From Chitinophagaceae bacterium (GTDB taxonomy: Bacteria; Bacteroidota; Bacteroidia; Chitinophagales; Chitinophagaceae): a stretch of 64,000 nt of DNA. Positions 1-7,948 of this stretch are shown here, in pieces; positions within the stretch are counted from its first letter, which is position 1; each line of letters opens with the position of its first letter. A program made the translations under genes and the position numbers. The DNA lies in contig CANCEU010000002.1 in the NCBI GenBank assembly GCA_947375185.1, positions 1 to 64,000 of the forward strand, written 5' to 3'. Under the pieces are notes generated by a model. It did no database searches and had not been told where the DNA came from. It saw only the letters and a program-made list of their open reading frames with translations.

Positions 1-1247
1 GTATTTAAAGAAGTCACTAACATTAAGCTATTGTTTACATGCTTATTGATATTCGCTTCGATAGGAGCTAACCCAATTGCACATTTTTCATTGAAACTTA
101 CACAACCGTCTCCAATTAATCTTGCACTGTGTAAGAAATTATAAATCATAACTGGTTTAAAAACATTCAATTCAAAATGCCCCATGGAACCTCCAACATT
201 AATCGCAACATCATTGCCCATTACCTGTGCAGCAATCATTGTTAATGCTTCAGATTGAGTTGGGTTTACTTTACCAGGCATGATAGAAGATCCGGGCTCG
301 TTGTCTGGGATAAAAATTTCTCCAATGCCACTTCTTGGTCCAGAAGATAACATACGCACATCATTTGCAATTTTCATTAAACTTACTGCTACCGTTTTTA
401 AAGCACCATGAGATTCAACAATTGCATCATGTGCTGCCAACGCTTCAAATTTATTTTCAGCTGTTATAAATGGTAAACCAGTAAGGTTCGCAATATGCTT
501 AGCTACGTTTTCTGAATAACCTTTTGGTGTATTAATGCCCGTTCCAACTGCAGTACCACCTAATGCTAATTCACTTAAGTGTGCTAATGTATGATCTATA
601 GCTTTTAATCCATGCTTTAATTGACTTGCATAACCACTAATTTCTTGACCTAAGGTAAGTGGGGTAGCATCCATAAAATGGGTACGTCCAATTTTTACAA
701 TATGCATGAATTCGGCACTCTTTGCATCCAACGTATTTTTTAAAGTAGTAATACCAGGTATCGTTACTTCCTTTAATATTTTATAAGCTGCAATATGCAT
801 TGCAGTTGGGAAGGTATCGTTGGAAGATTGTGATTTGTTCACATCATCGTTTGGATGGATAATTTTATCATGATCTAATAAGCTACCGCCATTAATTACA
901 TGAGCACGATAAGCAATTACTTCGTTCATGTTCATATTGCTTTGGGTACCGCTACCTGTTTGCCATACAACCAACGGAAATTGATCATCTAATTTGCCAG
1001 CTAATATTTCATCACAAACTTGACCTATTAAATCACATTTTTCTTTTGGTAAAACACCTGCATCAAAGTTGGTTAAAGCAGCAGCTTTTTTTAGGTAGGC
1101 GAATGCGCGAATAATTTCTTTAGGCATTCTATTTATGTCCTGCGCTATTTTGAAATTCTCAATACTTCTTTGTGTTTGAGCTCCCCAATAAACATTTGCT
1201 GGGACTTTGACTTCGCCCATAGTGTCTTTCTCAATTCTGTATTCCAT
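1..1247 (-). CDS. fumC: Fumarate hydratase class II (fumarase C), 3' end outside the window
   Basis: Reversible hydration of fumarate to malate in the TCA cycle, cytoplasmic homotetramer. Reading the minus strand from the ATG at 1247 gives 415 uninterrupted codons that run off the left edge. The family is normally about 465 residues, so roughly 50 are missing. Visible motifs are [10 protein letters not shown] near residue 95 (substrate binding), [11 protein letters not shown] near 183 (catalytic His region) and the superfamily signature [11 protein letters not shown] near 318. The class II type needs no iron-sulfur cluster. A canonical -7 box lies 22 nt before the start. Aspartase is related, but the overall match is to fumarase. 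Confidence 0.95.
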   Translation of the reverse strand, partial: MEYRIEKDTMGEVKVPANVYWGAQTQRSIENFKIAQDINRMPKEIIRAFAYLKKAAALTNFDAGVLPKEKCDLIGQVCDEILAGKLDDQFPLVVWQTGSGTQSNMNMNEVIAYRAHVINGGSLLDHDKIIHPNDDVNKSQSSNDTFPTAMHIAAYKILKEVTIPGITTLKNTLDAKSAEFMHIVKIGRTHFMDATPLTLGQEISGYASQLKHGLKAIDHTLAHLSELALGGTAVGTGINTPKGYSENVAKHIANLTGLPFITAENKFEALAAHDAIVESHGALKTVAVSLMKIANDVRMLSSGPRSGIGEIFIPDNEPGSSIMPGKVNPTQSEALTMIAAQVMGNDVAINVGGSMGHFELNVFKPVMIYNFLHSARLIGDGCVSFNEKCAIGLAPIEANINKHVNNSLMLVTSLN

Positions 1248-1268
1248 AGTTGCATTAATTTAGTAGCG

Positions 1269-1276
1269 CAAAGGTA
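1269..1276 (-). promoter_or_regulatory. Bacteroidetes -7 element upstream of fumC
   Basis: On the minus strand the sequence is TACCTTTG, an exact TAnnTTTG match, 21 nt before the fumC ATG. No good TTTG is seen at the expected -33 distance, so only the -7 half is supported. Confidence 0.6.
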
Positions 1277-1290
1277 ATATACCTAGCGAA

Positions 1291-2076
1291 TTAGTGGCCT
1301 TTAAAATGTGGCTTTCTTTTTTCTTTAAATGCTGCAATTCCTTCTTTCGAGTCTTCACTAGTAAAGCATTCTCCAAATAAATTTGCCTCTACATCGTAAC
1401 CATTTACAGACTCATCCCATACAGCATTAATAGCTTTAATAGAATTTCCAACAGCAATAGGCGATTTTTCATGACATACTCTTAATATAGAAAAGGCTTT
1501 ATCTAATAATTCAGTTTGAGGTACTACATAATTAGCCAAGCCATAGTTCATTGCTTGGGTTGCATTGATTGTTTTACCTGTAATGATTAATTCCATCGCC
1601 CTTCCTTTTCCAACTCTTTGAGTTAATCTTTGAGAGCCACCATAACCTACCATGATACCTAAATTCACTTCGGGCTGACCAAATGTGGCACTCTCTGAAG
1701 CAATTACAAAATGACAACTCATAGCTAGTTCGCAACCCCCACCTAAAGCAAAACCATTCACACAAGCGATGATGGGTTTAGGGCAGCGCTCTATTTTTGC
1801 AAACACAGCTTGACCTCTTTTTGCGACTGCAATGGCTTCCTCTTTTGTCAAGGAATCAAACTCTTTAATATCAGCACCAGCCACAAAACTTTTTAGTCCT
1901 GCACCCGTAATGACAACACTTTTTATTTCTGGAAATTTATAGACGCGGTCCATAACAGCATCTAAATCTTGAATCACTTGTTTGTTCAATGCATTTAATA
2001 CATCTGGACGATTGATGGTAATGATCAATGTGTGATCTTCCATCTTAGTAAATAGGGTTTGGAAAGACATATTCAA
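1291..2076 (-). CDS. Enoyl-CoA hydratase/isomerase (crotonase) family protein
   Basis: A 261-residue crotonase-fold enzyme, probably hydrating short-chain enoyl-CoA in beta-oxidation or a related acyl-CoA route. The oxyanion-hole segments AGADIKEF (66-73) and GFALGGGCELAM (108-119) are present, as are both hydratase glutamates (E116 and E136 in PEVNLG). The usual GIIPGAGG is GIMVGYGG here, a mild divergence. The start is either of two near-adjacent Met codons (2076 or 2070). It lies downstream of the B12-binding subunit gene on the same strand, 37 nt away, so they may be cotranscribed. The exact substrate cannot be told from sequence. Confidence 0.88.
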   Translation of the reverse strand: MNMSFQTLFTKMEDHTLIITINRPDVLNALNKQVIQDLDAVMDRVYKFPEIKSVVITGAGLKSFVAGADIKEFDSLTKEEAIAVAKRGQAVFAKIERCPKPIIACVNGFALGGGCELAMSCHFVIASESATFGQPEVNLGIMVGYGGSQRLTQRVGKGRAMELIITGKTINATQAMNYGLANYVVPQTELLDKAFSILRVCHEKSPIAVGNSIKAINAVWDESVNGYDVEANLFGECFTSEDSKEGIAAFKEKRKPHFKGH

Positions 2077-2113
2077 ACAATTTAAAAATGAAGAATCTTT
2101 TTATTTTTTCTAC

Positions 2114-2524
2114 TTATTTCCTATGTTCAGCGACCCAGCTTTTTATATATGCTGCAATATCAGCCGTGTTTGCACCCGGACTAAATAGGGTTCCAATACC
2201 CATTGCGCTAAGTGCATCATTATCTTCTTCGGGAATAATTCCTCCCCCTGTAAGCAATGTGTTACTTAGTCCTTTTTCTTGCATCAATTGATAAACTTTT
2301 GGGAAAATAGTCATGTGCGCGCCAGATAAAATACTAATACCAATAGCATCTACATCTTCTTGTAATGCTGCCTGAACAACCATTTCGGGACTTTGGCGAA
2401 GTCCAGTGTAAATAACCTCCATACCGGCATCTCTCAATGCAGTTGCAATTACTTTTGCGCCTCGGTCATGGCCATCAAGGCCAACTTTCGCTACTAATAC
2501 TCTGATGGGGTGGTCTGCGCTCAT
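2114..2524 (-). CDS. Cobalamin B12-binding domain protein (methylmalonyl-CoA mutase C-terminal type)
   Basis: A stand-alone 136-residue B12-binding domain. The signature DGHDRG (17-22) supplies the lower axial cobalt ligand His19. SILSG (64-68) and the TGGG motif (92-95) complete the cofactor pocket. It resembles the C-terminal domain of methylmalonyl-CoA mutase, which interconverts methylmalonyl-CoA and succinyl-CoA. Separate small subunits of this kind pair with a large catalytic chain, which is not in the window. A cobalamin adenosyltransferase at 47464-48018 could supply the adenosylcobalamin. It may alternatively serve a related acyl-CoA mutase. Confidence 0.88.
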   Translation of the reverse strand: MSADHPIRVLVAKVGLDGHDRGAKVIATALRDAGMEVIYTGLRQSPEMVVQAALQEDVDAIGISILSGAHMTIFPKVYQLMQEKGLSNTLLTGGGIIPEEDNDALSAMGIGTLFSPGANTADIAAYIKSWVAEHRK

Positions 2525-2570
2525 TCGGATTTATTTAAGCATCCTTAGTCCTAACTAAGTTACAAAATAG

Positions 2571-4100
2571 TTATGATAATAATTGCAAGCTATGTTGAAT
2601 TCTTGCAACAGTATCTTTTAATTCTATTACTTCTACAATTTCAAATACACCAGGTCCAAATTTACCACCAACAAGCATTATTCTAAATGGCAACATTAAT
2701 TCCCCAGGCTTTAACTCGTGTTTTGCTACTAGTTCTTTGAATTCAGCTTCTAATTCAGTAGCAGAGGCGGTTGTGATACCTGCGTCCATTTTACCTGAAT
2801 AAAGTTTTGCCAATTCATTAAAGAAGGATGATTTTTTTGCGTCCCATTTTGGAGCAATACTTGCAGTGTCAATTTGAGTAGGTGCTTGAAAATAAAAACT
2901 TGCTTGTGTAATAAATTCTGGCAATAAATGACAACGTTCTTTTACTAATCCAACTACTTTTACTAAATAGCTATGCTCGTGAATTTCAATTTTAGCTTCG
3001 TCAAAATAAGGTTTTACTAAAGCGGCTAATTTTTCATTATCCATTTTCTTAATCCACTCGGCGTTAAACCATTTTGCTTTTTCGTAATCAAATTTGGCTC
3101 CTCCTTTATGTACTCTATCTAAAGAAAATCCTGCTATTAATTCCTCAATCGTATAAATTTCTTTATCTGTTCCGTCGTTCCAACCCAACATTGCTAATAA
3201 GTTTACAAAGGCTTCAGGAAGGAAACCTCTTTCTTTAAAACCAATGGTGGTGGTATTTGTATTTGGATCTGTCCAATCCATTGCGAATACAGGGAAGCCT
3301 AATCTTTCACCATCACGTTTACTTAATTTTCCATTTCCATCAGGCTTTAATATCAATGGTAGATGCGCCCATTTAGGCATTTGATCTAAACTGAATAAGT
3401 ATTTCCATAGCAATACATGCACGGGTGCACTTGGCAACCATTCTTCTCCTCTAAATGCATGGGTGATTTTCATTAAATGATCATCCACCACAACTGCTAA
3501 GTGGTAAGTAGGCATGCCATCTGCTTTCAATAAAACTTTATCATCTACTATGCTTGTATCAAAACTCACATGTCCTCGAATAACGTCTTCTAAACTAACT
3601 TCCTCATTTTCCGGTACTTTAATTCGGATGACATAGGGTGTGTTATTTTTTAATAATTCATCCACTACTTCAGGTGATAGAGATACTGAATTTTTCATCT
3701 CCATTCTATGTACACGGCTATATTGAAAATTTGGAATTTCTTTACGCTTTGCATCCAATTCTTCAGGAGTGTCAAAAGCATAATATGCATTTCCTTGTGC
3801 AATTAAAGTGTCGGCATATTGTCTGTAAATTGCCTTGCGTTCACTTTGACGATAAGGGCCATAAGGTCCACCATGCAAAGGACTCTCGTTAGGAGTTAGT
3901 CCACACCAAGCTAAAGTGTCTTGTATATATTGTTCAGCACCTGGCACAAAACGTGTTTGGTCAGTGTCCTCAATTCTTAATATAAATTCACCATTATGGT
4001 GCTTTGCAAACAAATAATTAAATAAAACAGTTCTTACGCCTCCAAGGTGTAAACCGCCTGTTGGAGAGGGTGCAAATCTTACTCTTACCTTTGAATCCAT
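2571..4100 (-). CDS. gltX: Glutamyl-tRNA synthetase
   Basis: Charges tRNA-Glu with glutamate, cytoplasmic class Ic synthetase. At 509 residues it is the normal length. The HIGH-type motif reads HLGG (18-21) after PSPTGG, and the KMSKS-type loop reads KLSKRDG near residue 257. The catalytic Rossmann domain is followed by the helical anticodon-binding region. It is monocistronic or the first gene of the minus-strand set, with TATCTTTG 18 nt before the ATG. A GlnRS is unlikely because the loop and the length are GluRS-like. Confidence 0.97.
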   Translation of the reverse strand: MDSKVRVRFAPSPTGGLHLGGVRTVLFNYLFAKHHNGEFILRIEDTDQTRFVPGAEQYIQDTLAWCGLTPNESPLHGGPYGPYRQSERKAIYRQYADTLIAQGNAYYAFDTPEELDAKRKEIPNFQYSRVHRMEMKNSVSLSPEVVDELLKNNTPYVIRIKVPENEEVSLEDVIRGHVSFDTSIVDDKVLLKADGMPTYHLAVVVDDHLMKITHAFRGEEWLPSAPVHVLLWKYLFSLDQMPKWAHLPLILKPDGNGKLSKRDGERLGFPVFAMDWTDPNTNTTTIGFKERGFLPEAFVNLLAMLGWNDGTDKEIYTIEELIAGFSLDRVHKGGAKFDYEKAKWFNAEWIKKMDNEKLAALVKPYFDEAKIEIHEHSYLVKVVGLVKERCHLLPEFITQASFYFQAPTQIDTASIAPKWDAKKSSFFNELAKLYSGKMDAGITTASATELEAEFKELVAKHELKPGELMLPFRIMLVGGKFGPGVFEIVEVIELKDTVARIQHSLQLLS

Positions 4101-4118
4101 ACTTTTACAACATTTTCA

Positions 4119-4126
4119 CAAAGATA
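4119..4126 (-). promoter_or_regulatory. -7 element upstream of gltX
   Basis: Minus-strand TATCTTTG matches TAnnTTTG exactly and lies 18 nt before the gltX ATG. No clear -33 TTTG is present at the usual spacing. Confidence 0.55.
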
Positions 4127-4152
4127 ATATTCAAACGGGCAATAGAACTATT

Positions 4153-4160
4153 TATCTTTG
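4153..4160 (+). promoter_or_regulatory. -7 element 3 nt before the deacetylase ATG
   Basis: TATCTTTG matches TAnnTTTG exactly. Only the three bases GTT separate it from the ATG at 4164, so transcription would start at about the initiation codon, giving a leaderless mRNA. It is partly back to back with the gltX promoter. Confidence 0.55.
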
Positions 4161-4163
4161 GTT

Positions 4164-4790
4164 ATGTATTTGATTAAAACACCTTTTTGGCTAAGGGCTT
4201 TGTACCCCAATTGCACTTGGAAAATACCCTCCAATGAAAAGGTAATTTATATCAGTTTTGATGATGGTCCACATCCCGAAGCAACTCCTTTTGTTTTAGA
4301 TGAGTTAGCAAAATATAATGCCAAAGCAACTTTTTTTTGTATTGGTAACAATGTTTTAAAGCATCCCAATGTGTATGAAGCAATTTTGCAACAAGGACAT
4401 CGTGTGGGTAATCATACTTACGATCATTTAAATGGATGGAAAACGGATACCAATAGTTATATTGATAATATTAAAGATGCTGCCAACTTAATTGATAGTG
4501 ATTTATTTAGACCGCCTTATGGTCGGATTACACGAAAGCAAATTACTAGAATATTAGCTGCTCCAGAATGTCCAAATCAAATTATTATGTGGGATGTGTT
4601 GAGTGGAGATTTTGATTTGAATTTAAATGGGGAAGATTGTGCAAGAAATGTAATTAATAACACAAGGCCTGGTTCCATTATCGTTTTTCATGATAGTCAA
4701 AAAGCTTGGGATCGAATGTCAGTTGCTCTGCCAATCGTATTGGCTTATTTCTCCAATTTAGGGTATCGCATGGAGGCCCTTCCTATGTAA
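4164..4790 (+). CDS. Polysaccharide deacetylase (NodB homology domain) family protein
   Basis: A 208-residue carbohydrate esterase family 4 protein, expected to remove N-acetyl groups from peptidoglycan or another amino-sugar polymer. The metal and catalytic motifs are present: FDDGPHPEAT (32-41), the NHTYDH motif with His84 and His88, and RPPYGR (116-121). No obvious signal peptide is seen, although the first 20 residues are fairly hydrophobic, so location is uncertain. I start at the ATG at 4164 rather than an in-frame TTG six bases upstream, because of the -7 box and the better codon. The closest named role would be peptidoglycan deacetylase, but the substrate is not determined. Confidence 0.88.
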   Translation: MYLIKTPFWLRALYPNCTWKIPSNEKVIYISFDDGPHPEATPFVLDELAKYNAKATFFCIGNNVLKHPNVYEAILQQGHRVGNHTYDHLNGWKTDTNSYIDNIKDAANLIDSDLFRPPYGRITRKQITRILAAPECPNQIIMWDVLSGDFDLNLNGEDCARNVINNTRPGSIIVFHDSQKAWDRMSVALPIVLAYFSNLGYRMEALPM

Positions 4791-4819
4791 AAAAAAGGCC
4801 AAGGTAGAAACCTCGGCCT
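4789..4819 (-). terminator. Intrinsic terminator on the minus strand
   Basis: On the minus strand a 9-bp stem (AGGCCGAGG with CCTTGGCCT, one G-U pair) closes a 6-nt loop and is followed by eight T. Read on the plus strand, the G-U pair becomes an A-C mismatch and no U-tract follows, so the signal is oriented to the minus strand. Confidence 0.7.
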
Positions 4820-4920
4820 GTATAATCCGTACCCTATAAAAAACAAAAAGATAAAGTCTGTACTAATAAGACCTATCGTCCAATTGCTAAAACGATGAAA
4901 TAGAACGTTTTAGTATGTAA
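4789..4920 (-). ncRNA. Candidate small RNA of about 130 nt
   Basis: No ORF explains this 170-nt gap between two plus-strand genes, yet its minus strand has a full transcription unit: a promoter (4926-4954), a 5' hairpin (8-bp perfect stem CTAAAACG/CGTTTTAG at 4887-4913), a short stem near 4857-4872 and an intrinsic terminator with T8. It does not resemble tmRNA, SRP RNA or RNase P RNA, and I cannot assign a family. 6S RNA was considered but the length and fold do not clearly fit. The start is predicted from the promoter, not observed. Confidence 0.42.
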
Positions 4921-4925
4921 GCTGG

Positions 4926-4954
4926 AAAAAATATCCTTTTTTTGTGTACTCAAA
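4926..4954 (-). promoter_or_regulatory. Promoter of the candidate small RNA
   Basis: On the minus strand TTTG (4954-4951) is followed after 17 nt by TATTTTTT (4933-4926), seven of the eight-position TAnnTTTG pattern allowing for the free bases. The predicted start is near 4920. Confidence 0.4.
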
Positions 4955-4962
4955 CCTGATTT

Positions 4963-5730
4963 ATGCGTTTTATAGACACACATTCCCATATTTACGACGA
5001 AACAATACTGCCTGAAATAGATATTGTTTTAAAAAATGCATCCAATACAGGAGTAGAAAAAATACTGATGCCGGGGATTGATAGTGCTTGTATAAAGGAC
5101 ATGTTGGATTTAGAAGCAAAGTATCCTCAGCAATGCATTGCAATGATGGGTTTGCATCCATGTTATGTGAAAGAAAATTATAAGCAGGAATTAAAGATTG
5201 TTGAGGAATGGTTGAGCAAGAGAAAATTTATTGCTATAGGAGAAATAGGATTGGATTTTTATTGGGATAAAACTTTTACGGAACAACAACATAAAGCATT
5301 TGAAACACAAATGCAATGGGCTATTGATTATAACACACCTATCGTAATTCATACCCGAAATGCAATGGGTGAAACCATTGAAGCTGTAAAGCCGTTTGTG
5401 AAAAAAGGATTGCGTGGTGCGTTTCATTGTTTTAGCGGAAGTAAGGAATCGGCTAATCAAATTATTGATATGGGATTTTATCTAGGATTGGGCGGTGTAC
5501 TTACTTATAAAAATGCAGGAGTGGCTGAAGCCATCAAAGATATACCCATGGAGTATTTGTTTTTAGAAACCGATGCCCCTTATTTACCACCGGTGCCTTA
5601 TAGAGGAAAAAGAAATGAGCCTGCCTTTATGATTGAAGTTGCAAAAAAATTAGCTGAAATCAAACAATTGCCTCTGCATGAGATTGCTACAATTACTACA
5701 ACGAATGCAGAAAGGTTGTTTGGGTTGTAG
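4963..5730 (+). CDS. tatD: TatD family metal-dependent hydrolase (3'-5' DNase-like)
   Basis: A 255-residue TIM-barrel amidohydrolase of the TatD/YcfH group, cytoplasmic, implicated in DNA or RNA end processing. Metal ligands are visible: the HSH pair (His7, His9), Glu94 in GEIGLDFYWD, His130 in IVIHTRNA, His155 in FHCFSGS and Asp204 in LETDAPYLPP. Length is typical. The following tRNA gene has its own -7 box, so the two are probably not one unit. The paralogues TatD, YcfH and YjjV cannot be separated from sequence alone, so the symbol denotes the family. Confidence 0.9.
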   Translation: MRFIDTHSHIYDETILPEIDIVLKNASNTGVEKILMPGIDSACIKDMLDLEAKYPQQCIAMMGLHPCYVKENYKQELKIVEEWLSKRKFIAIGEIGLDFYWDKTFTEQQHKAFETQMQWAIDYNTPIVIHTRNAMGETIEAVKPFVKKGLRGAFHCFSGSKESANQIIDMGFYLGLGGVLTYKNAGVAEAIKDIPMEYLFLETDAPYLPPVPYRGKRNEPAFMIEVAKKLAEIKQLPLHEIATITTTNAERLFGL

Positions 5731-5757
5731 TATGGTCCAATTACCCATATTTTATCC

Positions 5758-5765
5758 TACATTTG
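5758..5765 (+). promoter_or_regulatory. -7 element of the tRNA-Ser gene
   Basis: TACATTTG is an exact TAnnTTTG match ending 10 nt before the mature tRNA 5' end. No good TTTG is found at the -33 distance. Confidence 0.55.
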
Positions 5766-5775
5766 CAACCCCAAT

Positions 5776-5860
5776 AGAGAGGTGTCCGAGTGGTTGAAGG
5801 AGCACGCCTGGAAAGTGTGTATACGGCAACGTATCGAGGGTTCGAATCCCTTCCTCTCTG
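5776..5860 (+). tRNA. tRNA-Ser, anticodon GGA
   Basis: The acceptor arms AGAGAGG (5776-5782) and CCTCTCT (5853-5859) pair over 7 bp, with discriminator G at 5860. The D arm starts TCCGAGTGG, the anticodon loop reads CTGGAAA with anticodon GGA, there is a long class II variable arm (TATACGGCAACGTAT), and the T loop is GGTTCGAATCC. It closely resembles E. coli tRNA-Ser(GGA) and decodes UCC/UCU. The CCA tail is not encoded (GCAAAG follows). A terminator follows at once. Confidence 0.97.
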
Positions 5861-5862
5861 CA

Positions 5863-5893
5863 AAGCCTGTCACGAAAGTGGCAGGCTTTTTTA
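5863..5893 (+). terminator. Intrinsic terminator after tRNA-Ser
   Basis: AAGCCTGTCAC and GTGGCAGGCTT form a stem with one T-G wobble around a GAAA loop, followed by a T-run. It begins 2 nt after the tRNA. Confidence 0.85.
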
Positions 5894-6214
5894 ATGCGAA
5901 GCCGCGAAACAAGCTTGCTTGATTGAGCGGATGAGCATTAAAAAAGACAAAAGCAAACGTTGTTTGCTTTTGAAAGGCTTTGGTAAAAGAGCTCGACTTT
6001 GGGATGACGGAGCAAAGCGACGGCAATTAAAGTTTTTGGGATGACGCCGAACGTAGTGAGGCGACTATCTAAAGAGCTCGACTCTGGGATGCCGGAGCAA
6101 AGCGACGGCAATTCAAGTTTTAGGGATGACGCCGAACATAGTGAGGCGGCTATCCAAAGAGTATTTAAAGGCTTTGGTAAAAGTGGTTCAAACAATTTGG
6201 ATCGATATTCACTA
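5894..6214. repeat. Noncoding repeat block: two 85-bp tandem units between 17-bp direct repeats
   Basis: The tract has no plausible gene. It holds a perfect 10-bp hairpin (5949-5971), a 17-bp sequence AAAGGCTTTGGTAAAAG at 5973-5989 that recurs at 6167-6183, and two tandem units of exactly 85 bp (5986-6070 and 6071-6155) differing at about nine positions. Each unit contains two halves starting GGGATG followed by a short GC-rich hairpin (GCCG..CGGC or CGCC..GGCG). This is the style of REP-like repeats common in Bacteroidetes intergenic DNA. It is distinctly richer in GC than the flanks. Confidence 0.8.
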
Positions 6215-6649
6215 TTATAGAAAAGACTTTCTATTTTTTAGGATTGTTATAATTGTTTCCAATCTTGGCGGTTCAAATCTATGCCCATCTTGATAAATTC
6301 TGTTGATTGATGTTTGAATGTTTGAGCATGAATTTCTTACATCTTCGACTACATTTAATTGTCCAACTTCAATTCGAACTTTTTCAACTTTAGATGGCCA
6401 TGGGGTGGATTCATCATAAGTATATTTTGGGTCGTCTACTTGTTTTGCAAGAATATATATGAACTTTTCATCTTCATTTATAAAAGACCATACTTTTAAA
6501 AGGATAAATTCAAAATTTTCATTTACTAAATAAATGTCCTCTGGTTTATCTTTAACTACAATAGCTTTTTTTCTATAAATCAGCCATTGACTACTTTCGT
6601 TTTCAATAAAATTTTCTTGAATTCCTTTAATTAATTCTTCTGTTCTCAT
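6215..6649 (-). CDS. Hypothetical protein
   Basis: I do not recognise this gene. From the ATG at 6649 it encodes 144 residues beginning MRTEELIKGIQENF. I prefer this over Met codons further upstream because the extra residues (RMYFEIIYFYWVKN) look like translated AT-rich leader. The protein is soluble and mixed alpha/beta, with no signal peptide, membrane segment or metal motif. A single Cys-containing stretch (RNSCSNIQTS) and a proline-rich STPWPSK are the only notable points. It ends next to the repeat block and is divergent from the gene at 6767, in the accessory-looking interval after tRNA-Ser. Confidence 0.6.
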   Translation of the reverse strand: MRTEELIKGIQENFIENESSQWLIYRKKAIVVKDKPEDIYLVNENFEFILLKVWSFINEDEKFIYILAKQVDDPKYTYDESTPWPSKVEKVRIEVGQLNVVEDVRNSCSNIQTSINRIYQDGHRFEPPRLETIITILKNRKSFL

Positions 6650-6752
6650 TGTATTATTTTTTACCCAATAAAAATATATAATCTCAAAATACATCCTTTG
6701 TCCATTTCTGTCCATTTATCCTATGAGATAATATTATGTAAATAAATTATTT

Positions 6753-6760
6753 GAACTTTG
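6753..6760 (+). promoter_or_regulatory. Possible -7 element before the 6767 gene
   Basis: GAACTTTG differs from TAnnTTTG at the first base only and lies 6 nt before the ATG at 6767. No -33 element is evident. Confidence 0.3.
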
Positions 6761-6766
6761 TTATAA

Positions 6767-7870
6767 ATGTCTAAGAAGCTAAAAATTCAAGTTGAACAGG
6801 TATATGGGATGCCGATTAAATATGGCAACCAGTGCCAGCAGCTTTCATTGGCTATTTTTGAACAGACAGGGGAGTATATATCTTTTCAAACCTTAAGAAG
6901 ATTTTTTGGTTTCATTGACAAGCAAAAAAAGCCCACAGTAAAAACCTTAAATATTTTAGCAAAATATTGCGGAGCTCGGCATTATGAGGAATTTATTAAC
7001 GGGACAAAAAAACTCAAAAAGGATAATATCGGATCATTGATATATACCATTCCATTAAGAAAAGAGCTGGACTTAAACTTTCATTATGCATGCCGAAATA
7101 TTGCCGAATATTTTTACATGAATTTGAATAAATTGGATGAAAATATTTCCTTTTTAGCTTCCTCAAAAGTTGCACATGAATATTTATTTGAAAGATTCCC
7201 TTTTATAGATCATGCCAATAATGAAATATACCGTCGAGCATTAAGGGCCTATGCTAAAAATAAAGACAATAATGAAGCCGCAGTATTTGTGGATAGCTTA
7301 TTGTATTTAGCCAATTTTTTAAAGGAAGGGAAGCCAGGTAAGTTGCCTCTTAGTCTAAGTATTAAACGATTGCCCACCTTGCATCCATTTTTACAGGCTC
7401 GACTTATTGGTACTTATTTAATTCATTTGAAAGGGGGTAAAAATGATTTGATATCATTGGCATTTGATTATGCTGAAAAACAAAATAATGTATTAGCAAA
7501 TGAATTTAATTTTCCCTTTTTCAATTATATGATGGCTGATTATTTCAATAAATGCAAATTGTATAAAGAGTCAATTAAAATGATTGAGTTAGTAAGGAAT
7601 TTTAACGCTCATCCCACAAGTTGGCTGGAGACTGGATATTATGAAACATTAGAATTAATATATTGTATTGCTTTGCAAGGCAATGGGGAATTTAAAAAAG
7701 CAATGGAGATTTTCGAAAAGCTAGATAGATTGCATTTTCATTTTATTTTCCAAAAATACTTTGGGATACAATATTTGAATTTGAAAAAGAAAATGAAATT
7801 AAATTTTGACGCAAAGGATCAGTTAGAACTGAATCATTTATATAGCGAAACAAAATTCTTGAACTTATAA
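6767..7870 (+). CDS. Hypothetical protein with N-terminal helix-turn-helix-like segment
   Basis: A 367-residue protein without signal peptide or membrane segment. Residues about 10-75 (SFQTLRRFFGF, then KPTVKTLNILAKYCG and EEFI) match a pattern I associate with Bacteroidota proteins carrying an N-terminal DNA-binding-like segment: a recognition helix followed by a choice-of-cell-state helix. The remaining 290 residues are helical with repeated aromatic and Leu positions, like degenerate TPR or solenoid repeats, but no motif is clear. It could be a regulator or scaffold. It sits alone, and base composition is ordinary for the window. The function is unknown. Confidence 0.7.
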   Translation: MSKKLKIQVEQVYGMPIKYGNQCQQLSLAIFEQTGEYISFQTLRRFFGFIDKQKKPTVKTLNILAKYCGARHYEEFINGTKKLKKDNIGSLIYTIPLRKELDLNFHYACRNIAEYFYMNLNKLDENISFLASSKVAHEYLFERFPFIDHANNEIYRRALRAYAKNKDNNEAAVFVDSLLYLANFLKEGKPGKLPLSLSIKRLPTLHPFLQARLIGTYLIHLKGGKNDLISLAFDYAEKQNNVLANEFNFPFFNYMMADYFNKCKLYKESIKMIELVRNFNAHPTSWLETGYYETLELIYCIALQGNGEFKKAMEIFEKLDRLHFHFIFQKYFGIQYLNLKKKMKLNFDAKDQLELNHLYSETKFLNL

Positions 7871-7938
7871 AATGCTGCTATTTAAGACTATCTGTGTTTT
7901 TGGGGGGAACGCAGGGGGCGAGGATGGCGGCATTTTTT
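7869..7938 (+). terminator. Weak terminator-like element with G-rich loop
   Basis: AATGCTGC near 7871 can pair with GCGGCATT near 7928 (8 bp, one wobble) ahead of a T-run, enclosing a long loop that holds G6, G5 and three G2 runs (7902-7930). Termination is possible but the loop is unusually large. Confidence 0.35.
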
Positions 7939-7948
7939 ATAATACTTC

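Noticed and set aside
2088..2291. Plus-strand ORF of 67 residues near 2.1 kb
   Set aside because: Antisense to the conserved B12-binding domain gene, with no family pattern.
5757..6026. Minus-strand ORF of 89 residues overlapping tRNA-Ser
   Set aside because: Its word KGFEPSIRC is the usual false translation of the antisense of tRNA-Ser. The rest reads through the terminator and repeats.
5938..6195. Minus-strand ORF of 85 residues with internal repeats
   Set aside because: It lies wholly in the tandem 85-bp repeat block; the apparent protein repeat is a product of the DNA repeat.
5776..7870. Integrated element at tRNA-Ser
   Set aside because: No integrase is seen and no second copy of the tRNA 3' end was found downstream, so an attachment site is not supported.
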